This document shows, in pieces, positions 8,588 through 16,107 of a stretch of DNA of 64,000 nucleotides; positions within the stretch are counted from its first letter, which is position 1, and every line of letters starts with the position of its first letter. Source of the stretch: Oscillospiraceae bacterium. Lineage in GTDB: Bacteria; Bacillota; Clostridia; Oscillospirales; Oscillospiraceae. Location of the stretch: contig SVMG01000002.1 of NCBI GenBank assembly GCA_015067545.1, positions 186,001 through 250,000 of the forward strand. The letters run 5' to 3'. A program made the translations under genes and the position numbers. The notes under the pieces were generated by a model. It searched no databases. It saw only the letters and a list, made by a program, of their open reading frames with translations, and was not told the origin of the DNA.

Positions 8588-9433
8588 TTATTTTTGCCGC
8601 TGGGCCATTGCTGTCATCAGCTCCATGGGGATCGCCAGATCTCCCTGTCCGATACCCATTTGGATGTGGGGCTTGTTTCCGCCATGGTAATCACTGCCGC
8701 CGCTGTGCAAAAGGCCGAAGTCAGCCGCCACCTGCTTTGCCGCCATTGTGGTGGCTTCATCGTAGGTGGAATACAGGGTCTCCATGGCATCCAGACCGCA
8801 GGGCACGGCTTCTTTCAGGAATTCCCGCAGCTCCTGCTCATTCAGATTCAAAAACGGATGGGCCAAAACCGCCACTGCTCCAAGGGATTTGATAAAGCGG
8901 ATGGTCTCAAAGGGACAGGGACGGGTGGGCGGTACATAATAGCCGCATTTGGGACTGAGCAGCTGCTTGAATGCCGCCTGGATCGACTCTGTGTAGCCCA
9001 GGCGGGTGAGCTCCGCGGCGATCAAGGCCCGGTTGACCTGCCCTTTCGGGGTGCTGTTTTTGATGCGGTCGTAATCGATGGCATAGCCGGCCGCGTTGAG
9101 TCTTTTTACCAGCTCCACATTGCTTTTTTCCTTGCGAAAGCGGTAATCCTCCAACAAATCCGTGATCCCGGCAAAATGCTCCTGCTTGAGGAACAGACCC
9201 AAAATATGCAATTCCGTGCCCCGGTAGTCCGTGGAAAACTCCGTTCCGGCAACGGCGCGAACAGATGTCCCCCTGGCCGCTTCCAAAAATTCCGGCAGAC
9301 CGGCCACCGTATTATGATCCGTCAGGGCGATGGCCCCCAGTCCTTTCTCCTGCGCCAGTGCCACCAACGCGGCAGGGGTGTCCGTACCGTCGGAAAAAGT
9401 GGAATGTGTATGCAGATCGCAAAAAACAGTCAT
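8588..9433 (-). CDS. PHP domain phosphoesterase
   Basis: A 281-residue member of the PHP superfamily (COG0613, TrpH/YciV-like). Metal-binding motifs are DLHTHSTFSDG (residues 6-16), ALTDHN (about 36-41), a Glu-containing GTEFSTD and later AVLAHPF and GSDYHGGNK near the C-terminus. Relatives hydrolyse nucleotide 3',5'-bisphosphates or short RNA; the exact substrate is unknown here. It ends 131 bp before the RDD gene and starts downstream of a palindromic repeat, so it is probably transcribed alone. Confidence 0.88.
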   Translation of the reverse strand: MTVFCDLHTHSTFSDGTDTPAALVALAQEKGLGAIALTDHNTVAGLPEFLEAARGTSVRAVAGTEFSTDYRGTELHILGLFLKQEHFAGITDLLEDYRFRKEKSNVELVKRLNAAGYAIDYDRIKNSTPKGQVNRALIAAELTRLGYTESIQAAFKQLLSPKCGYYVPPTRPCPFETIRFIKSLGAVAVLAHPFLNLNEQELREFLKEAVPCGLDAMETLYSTYDEATTMAAKQVAADFGLLHSGGSDYHGGNKPHIQMGIGQGDLAIPMELMTAMAQRQK

Positions 9434-9692
9434 AAATGCTTCTCCTCGTAATTATTTTTACGCCTCTTGCCCCCCCTTTGGGGGAGGTGGTTGGGATCAC
9501 AGATCACAACCGGAGAGGGCGATGCAGTACACCCTCTCAATCAAAAATCAGAGTTTTTTGCCAGCTCTCCCAGCGGGAGAGCCAAGTAATTTTCAACACT
9601 TTATAATCTTTGATTCTATTTTAGATGGTATCTATTTTGCTGTCAAGTCTGCGCGGCAGGTAATATTTTTCACAAAAACAGGAAAAATTTTC
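9434..9692. other. Intergenic region between the PHP gene and the feo promoter
   Basis: It holds one type I palindromic repeat (9466-9586). Bases 9587-9692 are AT-rich with no gene-like reading frame that I can support. The feo promoter and operators begin at 9693. Confidence 0.6.
9466..9586. repeat. Type I palindromic repeat
   Basis: Begins CTTGCC-CCCCC and ends GAGAGCCAAG. It has the type I plan: an outer C-rich/G-rich hairpin, a variable second hairpin (GGTTGGGATC.../...GATCACAACC), GAGAGGGC, a 10-nt centre, ACCCTCTC, an A/T hairpin and a closing CTCTCCC/GGGAGAG hairpin. Confidence 0.75.
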
Positions 9693-9721
9693 TTGACAAG
9701 GCAAATGCGCTGTGATAAACT
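9693..9721 (+). promoter_or_regulatory. feo operon promoter
   Basis: TTGACA at 9693-9698, a 17-bp spacer and TAAACT at 9716-9721, the latter preceded by TGA (extended -10). The start point would fall about 9728, inside the first GTTAGC-N4-GCTAAC operator. Confidence 0.8.
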
Positions 9722-9725
9722 TTCG

Positions 9726-9747
9726 TTGGTTAGCGTCTGCTAACCAA
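9726..9747. promoter_or_regulatory. Operator 1: perfect 22-bp palindrome at the feo start point
   Basis: TTGGTTAGC-GTCT-GCTAACCAA, a perfect inverted repeat covering the predicted transcription start. The core GTTAGC-N4-GCTAAC resembles iron-responsive DtxR/IdeR-family sites, so repression by an iron-loaded regulator is the likely reading. Confidence 0.7.
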
Positions 9748-9762
9748 CATATTTGTCCCGGA

Positions 9763-9778
9763 GTTAGCATACTCTAAC
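9763..9778. promoter_or_regulatory. Operator 2: GTTAGC-N4-TCTAAC
   Basis: A slightly imperfect second copy of the operator, 16 bp after the first, between the promoter and the first feoA. Confidence 0.55.
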
Positions 9779-9795
9779 CGAAAGAAGGTGTAACT

Positions 9796-10008
9796 ATGCT
9801 TCCCTTATCCTTTGCTTCTGTGGGAGAAGAGAATATTATCAAACGCGTCGGCGGACTGCCGGAAACCAAGCGTCATCTGGAAGATCTGGGTTTTGTGGCG
9901 GGGGCGAGCGTCACCGTAGTGAGCACCATTGGCGGTAATATTATTGTAAAAGTCAAGGAATCCCGGGTGGGCATCAGCCGGGAAATGGCACAAAAAATTA
10001 TGATCTGA
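9796..10008 (+). CDS. feoA: FeoA-domain protein, first copy
   Basis: A 70-residue SH3-like FeoA protein, a cytoplasmic partner of the FeoB iron(II) transporter. The LEDLGFVAGASVTVVS segment and the closing VGISREMAQKIMI are typical. An AGAAGGTG ribosome site precedes the ATG. It starts 17 bp after operator 2 and ends 16 bp before a second, different feoA. Tandem feoA genes ahead of feoB are common in Clostridia. Confidence 0.9.
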   Translation: MLPLSFASVGEENIIKRVGGLPETKRHLEDLGFVAGASVTVVSTIGGNIIVKVKESRVGISREMAQKIMI

Positions 10009-10024
10009 GGAAAGGAGACCGAGT

Positions 10025-10246
10025 ATGAACACATTACGCGATGCAAAAGTGGGCCAGACCGTTACCGTGGTAAAGCTCCACGGCGAAGGCGCAGTCAAGC
10101 GGCGCATCATGGACATGGGTATCACAAAGGGAACTGAAATCTACATTCGCAAAGTCGCTCCCCTGGGAGATCCCATTGAAGTCACCGTCCGGGGCTACGA
10201 GCTTTCCCTGCGAAAGGCCGACGGCGAAATGGTAGAAGTCCGATAA
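10025..10246 (+). CDS. feoA: FeoA-domain protein, second copy
   Basis: A 73-residue FeoA protein: VGQTVTVVKLHGEG, RRIMDMGITKGTEI and ending in the ELSLRKADGEMVEV strand typical of the family. It is clearly diverged from the first copy, so the two are probably not interchangeable. A GGAAAGGAG site precedes the ATG. A third operator (10261-10276) lies between it and feoB. Confidence 0.92.
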   Translation: MNTLRDAKVGQTVTVVKLHGEGAVKRRIMDMGITKGTEIYIRKVAPLGDPIEVTVRGYELSLRKADGEMVEVR

Positions 10247-10260
10247 TTTTTTAACTATTA

Positions 10261-10276
10261 GTTAGCATCCGCTAAC
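10261..10276. promoter_or_regulatory. Operator 3: GTTAGC-N4-GCTAAC upstream of feoB
   Basis: A perfect 6+4+6 inverted repeat of the same operator, 16 bp before the feoB start codon. No clear promoter accompanies it, so it could be a roadblock or an additional operator. Confidence 0.6.
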
Positions 10277-10292
10277 AGAAATGAGGTATTCT

Positions 10293-12530
10293 ATGGATCT
10301 GAAGATCGCACTGGCAGGCAATCCCAATAGCGGCAAAACCACGCTGTTCAATGCCCTGACCGGTTCCAATCAATATGTGGGTAACTGGCCCGGTGTAACT
10401 GTTGAGAAAAAAGAGGGTAAGCTGAGGCATCACAGCGACGTAACGGTGGTTGACCTTCCCGGCATCTATTCCCTCTCCCCCTACACGCTGGAAGAGGTGG
10501 TGGCCCGGAAATATCTGGTCAATGAGCGGCCCGATGCCATTTTGAACATCGTGGACGGCACGAATTTAGAGCGCAACCTGTACTTAACCACACAGCTTAC
10601 CGAGCTGGGCATTCCCGTTGTGGTGGCCATCAATATGATGGACGTCGTCCGGAAAAACGGCGACAGCATCAACATAACTGCTCTGTCCCGGGGCTTGGGC
10701 GTACCGGTGGTGGAGATCTCCGCACTCAAGGGCGACAATGTGCTGGCCGCCGCTGAAGCCGCCATTCTGGCCGCGAAAAACAACAAGGCCCTGCCCCAGC
10801 ACATCTTCTCCGGCACTGTGGAGCACGCCATTGCCCACATTGAAGAGGCCGCCATCCATGACCTACCGGAAGCCCAGCAGCGCTGGTACGCCATTAAAAT
10901 TTTTGAGCGGGACGAAAAGGTATTGGCCGCTTTGCACATTTCCGAAGAGAAGCTTGCGCATATGGAATCCGACATTGCTGCTGTGGAGGCAGAGATGGAC
11001 GACGATGCCGAGGCCATCATCACCAACGAACGGTATGTGTACATCGGCACGCTGATGAAGACCTGCTACAAAAAGAAATCCACCGGCAATATGAGCCTTT
11101 CCGACAAGATCGACCGCATCGTGACCAACCGGATTTTGGCTCTTCCCATCTTTGCGGTGATCATGTGGGTGGTTTACACCCTGTCCATCGGCACTGTGGG
11201 CGACTGGACGGTGGTCTTTATGAACGACGGCCTGTTCGGCTCCTTTGCGCAGTTGGCAGAGGCCGGAGATATGCCTGCATTCATGGGCTCCTGGCTCAGC
11301 ATCCCCGAATTGCTGGATCTGGCCCTTCTGAACGCCGAAGGCACTCCCATTATCGCCGAGTGGCTGTACAGCCTGATCCAGGACGGCATCGTGGGCGGCG
11401 TGGGCGCAGTTTTGGGCTTTGTTCCTCAGATGCTGGTACTGTTCCTGCTCCTTTCCATTTTGGAAGACTGCGGCTATATGGCCCGCGTTGCCTTCATCAT
11501 GGACCGCATTTTCCGCAAATTCGGCCTGTCCGGCAAGTCCTTTATCCCCATGCTGGTCTCTTCCGGCTGCGGCGTGCCCGGCATCATGGCCTCCCGGACC
11601 ATTGAGCAGGACCGCGACCGCAAAATGACCATTATGACTGCCGGCTTCATTCCCTGCGGCGCAAAAATGCCCATCGTTGGCCTGATCGCCGGTGCGCTGT
11701 TCGGCGGCAGCGGTCTCATCGCCACCGCAGCCTACTTCATCGGCGTTGCCGCCGTTGTAGTCTCCGGCATTATTCTGAAGAAAACCAAGCCCTTTGCAGG
11801 CAACCCTGCCCCCTTCGTGATGGAGCTGCCTGCCTATCATGCACCGGTGCCCGGCAATATTTTCCGCGCCACCTGGGAACGGGGCTGGAGCTTCATCAAG
11901 CGAGCCGGTACCGTCATTGTGGCCGCCAGCATCATCATCTGGGTCCTCAACAGCCTGTCCTTTGAGGGTGGCTTCCACTATATCACCGAAGACTTCGGCG
12001 GCGCGTCCATTCTGGAAGTGATCGGCACAGCGCTTGCTTTCCTCTTCGCGCCTTTGGGCTTCGGCACATGGCAGGCCGCTGTGGCCACCGTGCTGGGTCT
12101 GGTTGCCAAGGAGGAAGTGGTCGGCGTATTCGGCACACTGTCTCAGATGCTGGAGGAGGGCGTTGACCTGATGGGCGAAGTGGACGAGGGCGTATTTGAA
12201 AATGCTGTGCTCATCGGCCGGGAGTTCCTGTACGGAAGCAAGCTCTCCGGTATCTCCTTCATGATCTTCAATCTGCTGTGCGCCCCCTGCTTCGCCGCCA
12301 TGGGTGCCATCAAACGGGAAATGAACAACGGCAAGTGGACCTGGTTCGCCATCGGCTATATGTGCGTATTTGCCTATGTGATCAGTCTGATCGTGTACCA
12401 GTTTGGTGCCTGGTTCATCGGTGCAGGCAATATCGTCGGAACCGTGGTCGCCGCCGGGTGCTTGACCGGTCTTATTTACCTGCTGGTGCGCAGGAATAAG
12501 TACGCAGATGCCCCCGTGGGGATTCGATAA
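10293..12530 (+). CDS. feoB: Ferrous iron transporter FeoB
   Basis: A 745-residue inner-membrane iron(II) transporter. The N-terminal G domain shows GNPNSGKTT (G1), DLPGIYS (G3) and NMMD (G4), then a helical GDI domain (to about 270). The membrane part (about 285-740) contains two Gate motifs, for example SSGCGVPG and FIPCGAKMP, and ends with a Lys/Arg-rich tail. I chose ATG at 10293, not the one at 10281: GAGG lies 6 nt upstream of 10293 and falls inside the longer version. It is followed after 12 bp by a Cys-rich partner gene. Confidence 0.95.
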   Translation: MDLKIALAGNPNSGKTTLFNALTGSNQYVGNWPGVTVEKKEGKLRHHSDVTVVDLPGIYSLSPYTLEEVVARKYLVNERPDAILNIVDGTNLERNLYLTTQLTELGIPVVVAINMMDVVRKNGDSINITALSRGLGVPVVEISALKGDNVLAAAEAAILAAKNNKALPQHIFSGTVEHAIAHIEEAAIHDLPEAQQRWYAIKIFERDEKVLAALHISEEKLAHMESDIAAVEAEMDDDAEAIITNERYVYIGTLMKTCYKKKSTGNMSLSDKIDRIVTNRILALPIFAVIMWVVYTLSIGTVGDWTVVFMNDGLFGSFAQLAEAGDMPAFMGSWLSIPELLDLALLNAEGTPIIAEWLYSLIQDGIVGGVGAVLGFVPQMLVLFLLLSILEDCGYMARVAFIMDRIFRKFGLSGKSFIPMLVSSGCGVPGIMASRTIEQDRDRKMTIMTAGFIPCGAKMPIVGLIAGALFGGSGLIATAAYFIGVAAVVVSGIILKKTKPFAGNPAPFVMELPAYHAPVPGNIFRATWERGWSFIKRAGTVIVAASIIIWVLNSLSFEGGFHYITEDFGGASILEVIGTALAFLFAPLGFGTWQAAVATVLGLVAKEEVVGVFGTLSQMLEEGVDLMGEVDEGVFENAVLIGREFLYGSKLSGISFMIFNLLCAPCFAAMGAIKREMNNGKWTWFAIGYMCVFAYVISLIVYQFGAWFIGAGNIVGTVVAAGCLTGLIYLLVRRNKYADAPVGIR

Positions 12531-12542
12531 GGAGGTGCGCTT

Positions 12543-12698
12543 ATGGATTGGCCTACCGTTATCGTTGCCACCATCATCGGCGTGATCTTTGTTGCGATCG
12601 TGGCCAATGAGATCCGCAACCGGATAAAAGGAAAATCCTCCTGCTCCTGCGGCGGAAACTGCGGGGCATGCGGAGCCTGCTCCCACAGCAAAAACTGA
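12543..12698 (+). CDS. FeoB-associated Cys-rich membrane protein
   Basis: A 51-residue protein with one N-terminal membrane helix (TVIVATIIGVIFVAIVA), a basic stretch (RNRIKGK) and a Cys/Gly-rich tail with five Cys (CSCGGNCGACGAC). Small proteins of this type (PF12669) follow feoB in many Firmicutes and may bind iron. AAGGAGG lies 6 nt before the ATG and overlaps the feoB stop codon. It is the last gene of the feo operon. Confidence 0.85.
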   Translation: MDWPTVIVATIIGVIFVAIVANEIRNRIKGKSSCSCGGNCGACGACSHSKN

Positions 12699-12722
12699 CA
12701 CGCTCCTGCGATTTTTAAGCTC

Positions 12723-12755
12723 AGCCCACTGCCTTGTGCAGTGGGCTGTTTTTTT
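12723..12755 (+). terminator. feo operon terminator
   Basis: Ten-base-pair stem AGCCCACTGC/GCAGTGGGCT with a 5-nt loop, followed by a run of seven T. Confidence 0.9.
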
Positions 12756-12777
12756 GTCAAAACCCATTAGAAAAGCC

Positions 12778-12806
12778 TTGCTATTTCCCATTTTATGGGG
12801 TACAAT
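12778..12806 (+). promoter_or_regulatory. Promoter of the DUF1846 gene
   Basis: TTGCTA (12778-12783), 17-bp spacer, TACAAT (12801-12806), 39 bp before the start codon. Confidence 0.7.
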
Positions 12807-12844
12807 AAACGAGATATGATCTTACACAGAGAAGGTGTCTGCCT

Positions 12845-14311
12845 ATGGAAAAACACGGTTTTGACAACGAAAAGTATCTGCTCTTGCAATCCCAGCATAT
12901 CCGTAAACGGCTGGATGCCTTTGGCGGCAAGCTGTATCTGGAATTCGGCGGCAAGCTCTTCGATGACAATCACGCCGCCCGGGTTTTGCCCGGCTTTGAG
13001 CCGGACAGCAAGCTGCAAATGCTTTTGCAGCTGAAGGACCAGGTGGAAATGGTCATCGTCATCAACGCCGGTGACATTGAAAAGAACAAGATCCGGGGCG
13101 ACCTGGGCATCACCTACGACCGGGATGTGCTGCGCCTGCTGGATATTTTCCGCGGACTGGGCCTGTATGTCTCCAGCGTGGTGCTGACCCGTTTTCAGGA
13201 GCAAAATATCGCAAAAGCCTTTCAGGCGCGGCTTGAGGGTCTGGGCCTGAAGGTGTATCACCATTATGACATTGCCGGTTATCCCTCCGATACTGCCCGT
13301 GTGGTCAGTGAAGAGGGCTTTGGCCGCAACGATTACATTGAGACCACCCGTTCCCTGGTGGTGGTCACCGCCCCCGGCCCCGGCAGCGGCAAGCTGGCCA
13401 CCTGCTTGAGCCAGCTGTATCACGAGCACAAGCGGGGCATTACCGCAGGCTATGCCAAGTTTGAGACCTTCCCCATTTGGAATCTGCCGCTGAACCATCC
13501 GGTGAACCTGGCCTACGAGGCTGCCACGGCGGATCTGAACGATGTGAATATGCTTGACCCCTTCCACCTGGAAGCCTACGGCACTACCACCGTCAACTAC
13601 AACCGGGATGTGGAGGCATTTCCTGTGCTGGTCGCCATGTTCCAGCAGATCCTGGGCACTTGCCCCTACAAATCCCCCACGGATATGGGCGTTAACATGG
13701 TTGGAAACTGCATTACCGATGACGAAGCGGTGAAGGAAGCCTCCCGGCAGGAGATCATCCGCCGTTACTACACCGCCCTGTGCGACCACAAAAAGGGCAA
13801 AGCCACCGATGAAGTGGTGCGCAAGCTGGAGCTGCTGATCAAAAAGGGCAATGTCGATTTGTCTTCCCGCAGGGTCGTGGCCGCCGCTTTGGAAAAAGCC
13901 GCGCTGACAGGGCTTCCGGCAGTGGCACTGGAGCTGCCGGACGGAAGGATCGTCACCGGCAAGACCTCCGAGCTGTTGGGCGCATCTGCCTCCGTGATGC
14001 TCAACGCGCTGAAAGCGCTGGGCGGCATCCGCGACCGGCTGCACCTGATCGCTCCGGTGGTCATCGATCCCATCCAGAAGCTGAAGACCGGGTATCTGGG
14101 CAACCGCAACCCCCGGCTGCATACGGACGAGGTGCTGATCGCCCTGTCCATCAGCGCCGCCACCAATCCCACGGCAGAGCTGGCCATGGAGCAGCTGCCC
14201 GGTCTGCGTGGCAGCGAGGTGCACTCCACAGTGATCCTCTCGGAAGTGGACGAAATGGTGTTCAAGCGTTTGGGCATTCGTGTCACCTGCGAACCGCAAT
14301 TCAAGGGATAA
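12845..14311 (+). CDS. DUF1846 family protein
   Basis: A 488-residue cytoplasmic protein of the DUF1846 family (PF08903), found as a single gene in many Firmicutes and of unknown biochemical function. Full length for the family. A glycine-rich P-loop-like [12 protein letters not shown] lies about residues 176-187, suggesting nucleotide binding, and [17 protein letters not shown] is strongly family-like. It has its own promoter and a strong terminator, so it is a single-gene unit between feo and the convergent lexA. Confidence 0.88.
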   Translation: MEKHGFDNEKYLLLQSQHIRKRLDAFGGKLYLEFGGKLFDDNHAARVLPGFEPDSKLQMLLQLKDQVEMVIVINAGDIEKNKIRGDLGITYDRDVLRLLDIFRGLGLYVSSVVLTRFQEQNIAKAFQARLEGLGLKVYHHYDIAGYPSDTARVVSEEGFGRNDYIETTRSLVVVTAPGPGSGKLATCLSQLYHEHKRGITAGYAKFETFPIWNLPLNHPVNLAYEAATADLNDVNMLDPFHLEAYGTTTVNYNRDVEAFPVLVAMFQQILGTCPYKSPTDMGVNMVGNCITDDEAVKEASRQEIIRRYYTALCDHKKGKATDEVVRKLELLIKKGNVDLSSRRVVAAALEKAALTGLPAVALELPDGRIVTGKTSELLGASASVMLNALKALGGIRDRLHLIAPVVIDPIQKLKTGYLGNRNPRLHTDEVLIALSISAATNPTAELAMEQLPGLRGSEVHSTVILSEVDEMVFKRLGIRVTCEPQFKG

Positions 14312-14315
14312 AGAA

Positions 14316-14349
14316 AGTGCCTGCTGCAATGTGCAGCAGGCACTCTTTT
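14316..14349. terminator. Shared terminator between DUF1846 gene and lexA
   Basis: Thirteen-base-pair stem AGTGCCTGCTGCA/TGCAGCAGGCACT with a 3-nt loop; T-rich on both sides, so it can serve both convergent genes. Confidence 0.85.
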
Positions 14350-14355
14350 CATATT

Positions 14356-14934
14356 TTAATACTCCCGGACGACGGCCTTTACAAGACCGATAAGCTCTGC
14401 CTCTGAGCCGTCGATGGGCTCGTAGGCATCATTTTCCGGCATGAGCCAGATTTCACCGTTTCTCCGGCGCAGGCGCTTGACGGTGGCTTCATCACCGATC
14501 CGGGCAACCACGATCTGCCCGTCCATAGCTGTCTGCTGAGGACGAACCACCACCTTGTCGCCGCTGAGGATGCCGGCGTTTATCATGCTGTCACCCCGCA
14601 CCCGCAGGGCGAAGCAGCCCGGCTCGCCGTCCCAGGCCATAGTCCCCTCCTGATTCTCGCATGCCAAAATGGGCACACCTGCCGTGACCACACCGATTAC
14701 CGGGATCTGCCCGGGCCGGATGCCCGTGGACAGGGCACGCTTGCGGCCCTTTTGACCGGGGGCGGCCAAAAGTCCCTTTTCCTGCAAGGCCTGGATATGA
14801 TAGCTGACCGATGCAGTGGAGCGCAGCCCCACAGCCGCGCCGATCTCCCGCACAGAGGGGGCATAGCCATTTTCCTGCACAAACGCGTTCACATACTCCA
14901 AAATCTTTTCTGCCTTGTCGCTGGTACGGGGCAT
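14356..14934 (-). CDS. lexA: LexA SOS repressor
   Basis: A 192-residue repressor and self-cleaving protease. An N-terminal winged helix (PSVREIGAAVGLRSTASVSYHI, residues about 26-47) binds SOS boxes; the cleavage site Ala85-Gly86 (VVTAGVP) and the Ser116/Lys153 dyad (GDSMIN and EATVKR) are all present. Slightly shorter than most, otherwise standard. The divergent region to 15072 contains no GAAC-N4-GTTC box that I can see, so autoregulation by the usual Gram-positive site is not evident. Confidence 0.95.
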   Translation of the reverse strand: MPRTSDKAEKILEYVNAFVQENGYAPSVREIGAAVGLRSTASVSYHIQALQEKGLLAAPGQKGRKRALSTGIRPGQIPVIGVVTAGVPILACENQEGTMAWDGEPGCFALRVRGDSMINAGILSGDKVVVRPQQTAMDGQIVVARIGDEATVKRLRRRNGEIWLMPENDAYEPIDGSEAELIGLVKAVVREY

Positions 14935-14963
14935 TGGGATCCCTCCTGTAATAGATTTTCTTC

Positions 14964-14969
14964 ATTATA
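14964..14969 (-). promoter_or_regulatory. lexA promoter (-10)
   Basis: Minus-strand TATAAT preceded by TGC (extended -10), 30 bp upstream of the lexA start codon. No good -35 is visible. Confidence 0.55.
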
Positions 14970-15071
14970 GCACAAATGAACGAAAAAGAAAAGGGGGCAA
15001 TGAAAAAATTTTTGGCATATCCTCTCCCCGGGCCTCTATACTGTATAGATATTGTAAAAGGAGGCACTTCT

Positions 15072-15494
15072 ATGGACGAGCAGGTAAAAATTTGGCAGAG
15101 GGTCAAAGGAGAAACGCTCCCGGTGACGGAGGGACTTCCCGCCCTTGCGGCTGGTGCACTGGCCCGGGCCGCACTATACAGCACATTGGCCCGGCAGATG
15201 CAAGGCCCAACCCGCAGCATTTTGCAGCAGTTACAGGAGGACGAACAGCGCTGCGCCCGGTGTATGAAAGGCCTTTACCGCATGGTCACAGGAAACCGCA
15301 TGCAGCCGGCAGCAGTACCCCTGTCCGGGGAGAACACGGAAACCGCCCTGCGAAAATGCTACGGTCAGACTCTCAAGGCCCTTGCCGCTTTGGAAAGCCG
15401 GGCATACGATCCGGAATACGGCCCGGTTTTCGCCCATTTGGCCGCCAAAAAGCGGGAGCATTGCTGTGCACTTTCCGAACTGCTGGGATTTTGA
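15072..15494 (+). CDS. Uncharacterised helical protein, possibly ferritin-like
   Basis: A 140-residue protein divergent from lexA. It is predicted to be mostly helical, with Glu/Cys/His residues spread on helices (EDEQRCARC about 56-64 and AAKKREHCCALSE near the C-terminus). The pattern is reminiscent of ferritin-like or rubrerythrin-like helical bundles, but I cannot find a complete ExxH metal set, so this is only a guess. I chose ATG at 15072 because AAGGAGG lies 8 nt upstream; an in-frame ATG at 14976 would overlap the likely promoter (TTGGCA...TATACT, 15012-15042). The next gene follows after a hairpin. Confidence 0.6.
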   Translation: MDEQVKIWQRVKGETLPVTEGLPALAAGALARAALYSTLARQMQGPTRSILQQLQEDEQRCARCMKGLYRMVTGNRMQPAAVPLSGENTETALRKCYGQTLKALAALESRAYDPEYGPVFAHLAAKKREHCCALSELLGF

Positions 15495-15504
15495 TTAAAA
15501 ACTG

Positions 15505-15534
15505 CCCCTCTGGGAACACTATATCCCGGAGGGG
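15505..15534 (+). promoter_or_regulatory. Hairpin hiding the ribosome site of the next gene
   Basis: An 11-bp stem (CCCCTCTGGGA / TCCCGGAGGGG, one G-T pair) with an 8-nt loop. Its 3' arm is the GGAGGGG ribosome site, 6 nt before the ATG at 15541. It could regulate translation, or act as a weak terminator (only TTT follows). Confidence 0.5.
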
Positions 15535-15540
15535 TTTGCT

Positions 15541-15930
15541 ATGAAATTTTTACGGGGCTGTATTTTGTTTTACATCGGCGGAACGGCCTATATGATATTG
15601 GAATTTTTGTGGCGCGGACGCAGTCATGGCAGTATGTTTCTGTTGGGCGGCCTGTGCTTCCTGCTGGTGGGAGCAGGTGCATCAAAATTCAGTAAGATCC
15701 CCGTTCCCGTCCGCCCCATCCTGGGCGCAGGGGTCATTACCGGACTGGAGCTGATCACCGGCTGGCTGGTCAACCGGGACTTCGCAGTTTGGGATTACCG
15801 GGATCAGCTTTTTCAGTTTCAAGGGCAGATCTGCCTGGCCTTTTCCCTGCTGTGGGTTCCGGTCAGCCTGATGGCCATGGAGCTGTATGCGCTGACCCAG
15901 AAACGGGTAATGTCCAAATTAAAACCATAG
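15541..15930 (+). CDS. Putative ABC-transporter type IV membrane protein (PF06541)
   Basis: A 129-residue membrane protein with about four hydrophobic segments. The signature NRDFAVWDYRDQLFQFQGQI followed by a Phe-Ser/Leu-Leu-Trp-Val-Pro helix matches the CmpB-like 'putative ABC-transporter type IV' family, whose real function is not settled. It is 46 bp after the helical protein gene and may be its co-transcribed partner. Its ribosome site is inside a stable hairpin. Confidence 0.75.
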   Translation: MKFLRGCILFYIGGTAYMILEFLWRGRSHGSMFLLGGLCFLLVGAGASKFSKIPVPVRPILGAGVITGLELITGWLVNRDFAVWDYRDQLFQFQGQICLAFSLLWVPVSLMAMELYALTQKRVMSKLKP

Positions 15931-15952
15931 GGACCGGTGTCCCCGACAGTCC

Positions 15953-16074
15953 AAAAGGCTCCCCTTGAGGGGAGCTGCCGAACAAAAGTGAGGCTGAGGG
16001 GTGTTAGTTTTGTTGATTGACACCCCTCCGTCTGCGCTTATGCGCAGACACCTCCCCTCGCAGGGGAGGCAGAG
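15953..16074. repeat. Type I-like palindromic repeat
   Basis: GGCTCCCC-TTGA-GGGGAGC at the left, GAGGGGTGT/ACACCCCTC in the middle, a TCTGCGC/GCGCAGA hairpin and CTCCCC/GGGGAGG at the right. Same plan as the other type I copies, with a diverged centre. Confidence 0.65.
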
Positions 16075-16076
16075 CA

Positions 16077-16103
16077 AAAGGGCGGCCACAAGGCCGCCCT
16101 TTT
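16077..16103. terminator. Terminator of the purine operon (bidirectional shape)
   Basis: AAAAGGGCGGCC-ACAA-GGCCGCCCTTTT, a fully palindromic stem-loop directly after the purL stop codon on the minus strand; A and T runs on both flanks. Confidence 0.8.
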
Positions 16104-16107
16104 GCAT

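Noticed and set aside
10863..12791. 642-codon frame opposite feoB
   Set aside because: FeoB motifs, operators and terminator are on the plus strand; the antisense frame has no recognisable domain and runs through the feo terminator.
15037..15048. TATACTGTATAG as a LexA-like site near lexA
   Set aside because: It resembles half of the E. coli type box, but this LexA is of Gram-positive type (GAAC-N4-GTTC expected), and the stretch fits better as a -10 region of the divergent gene.
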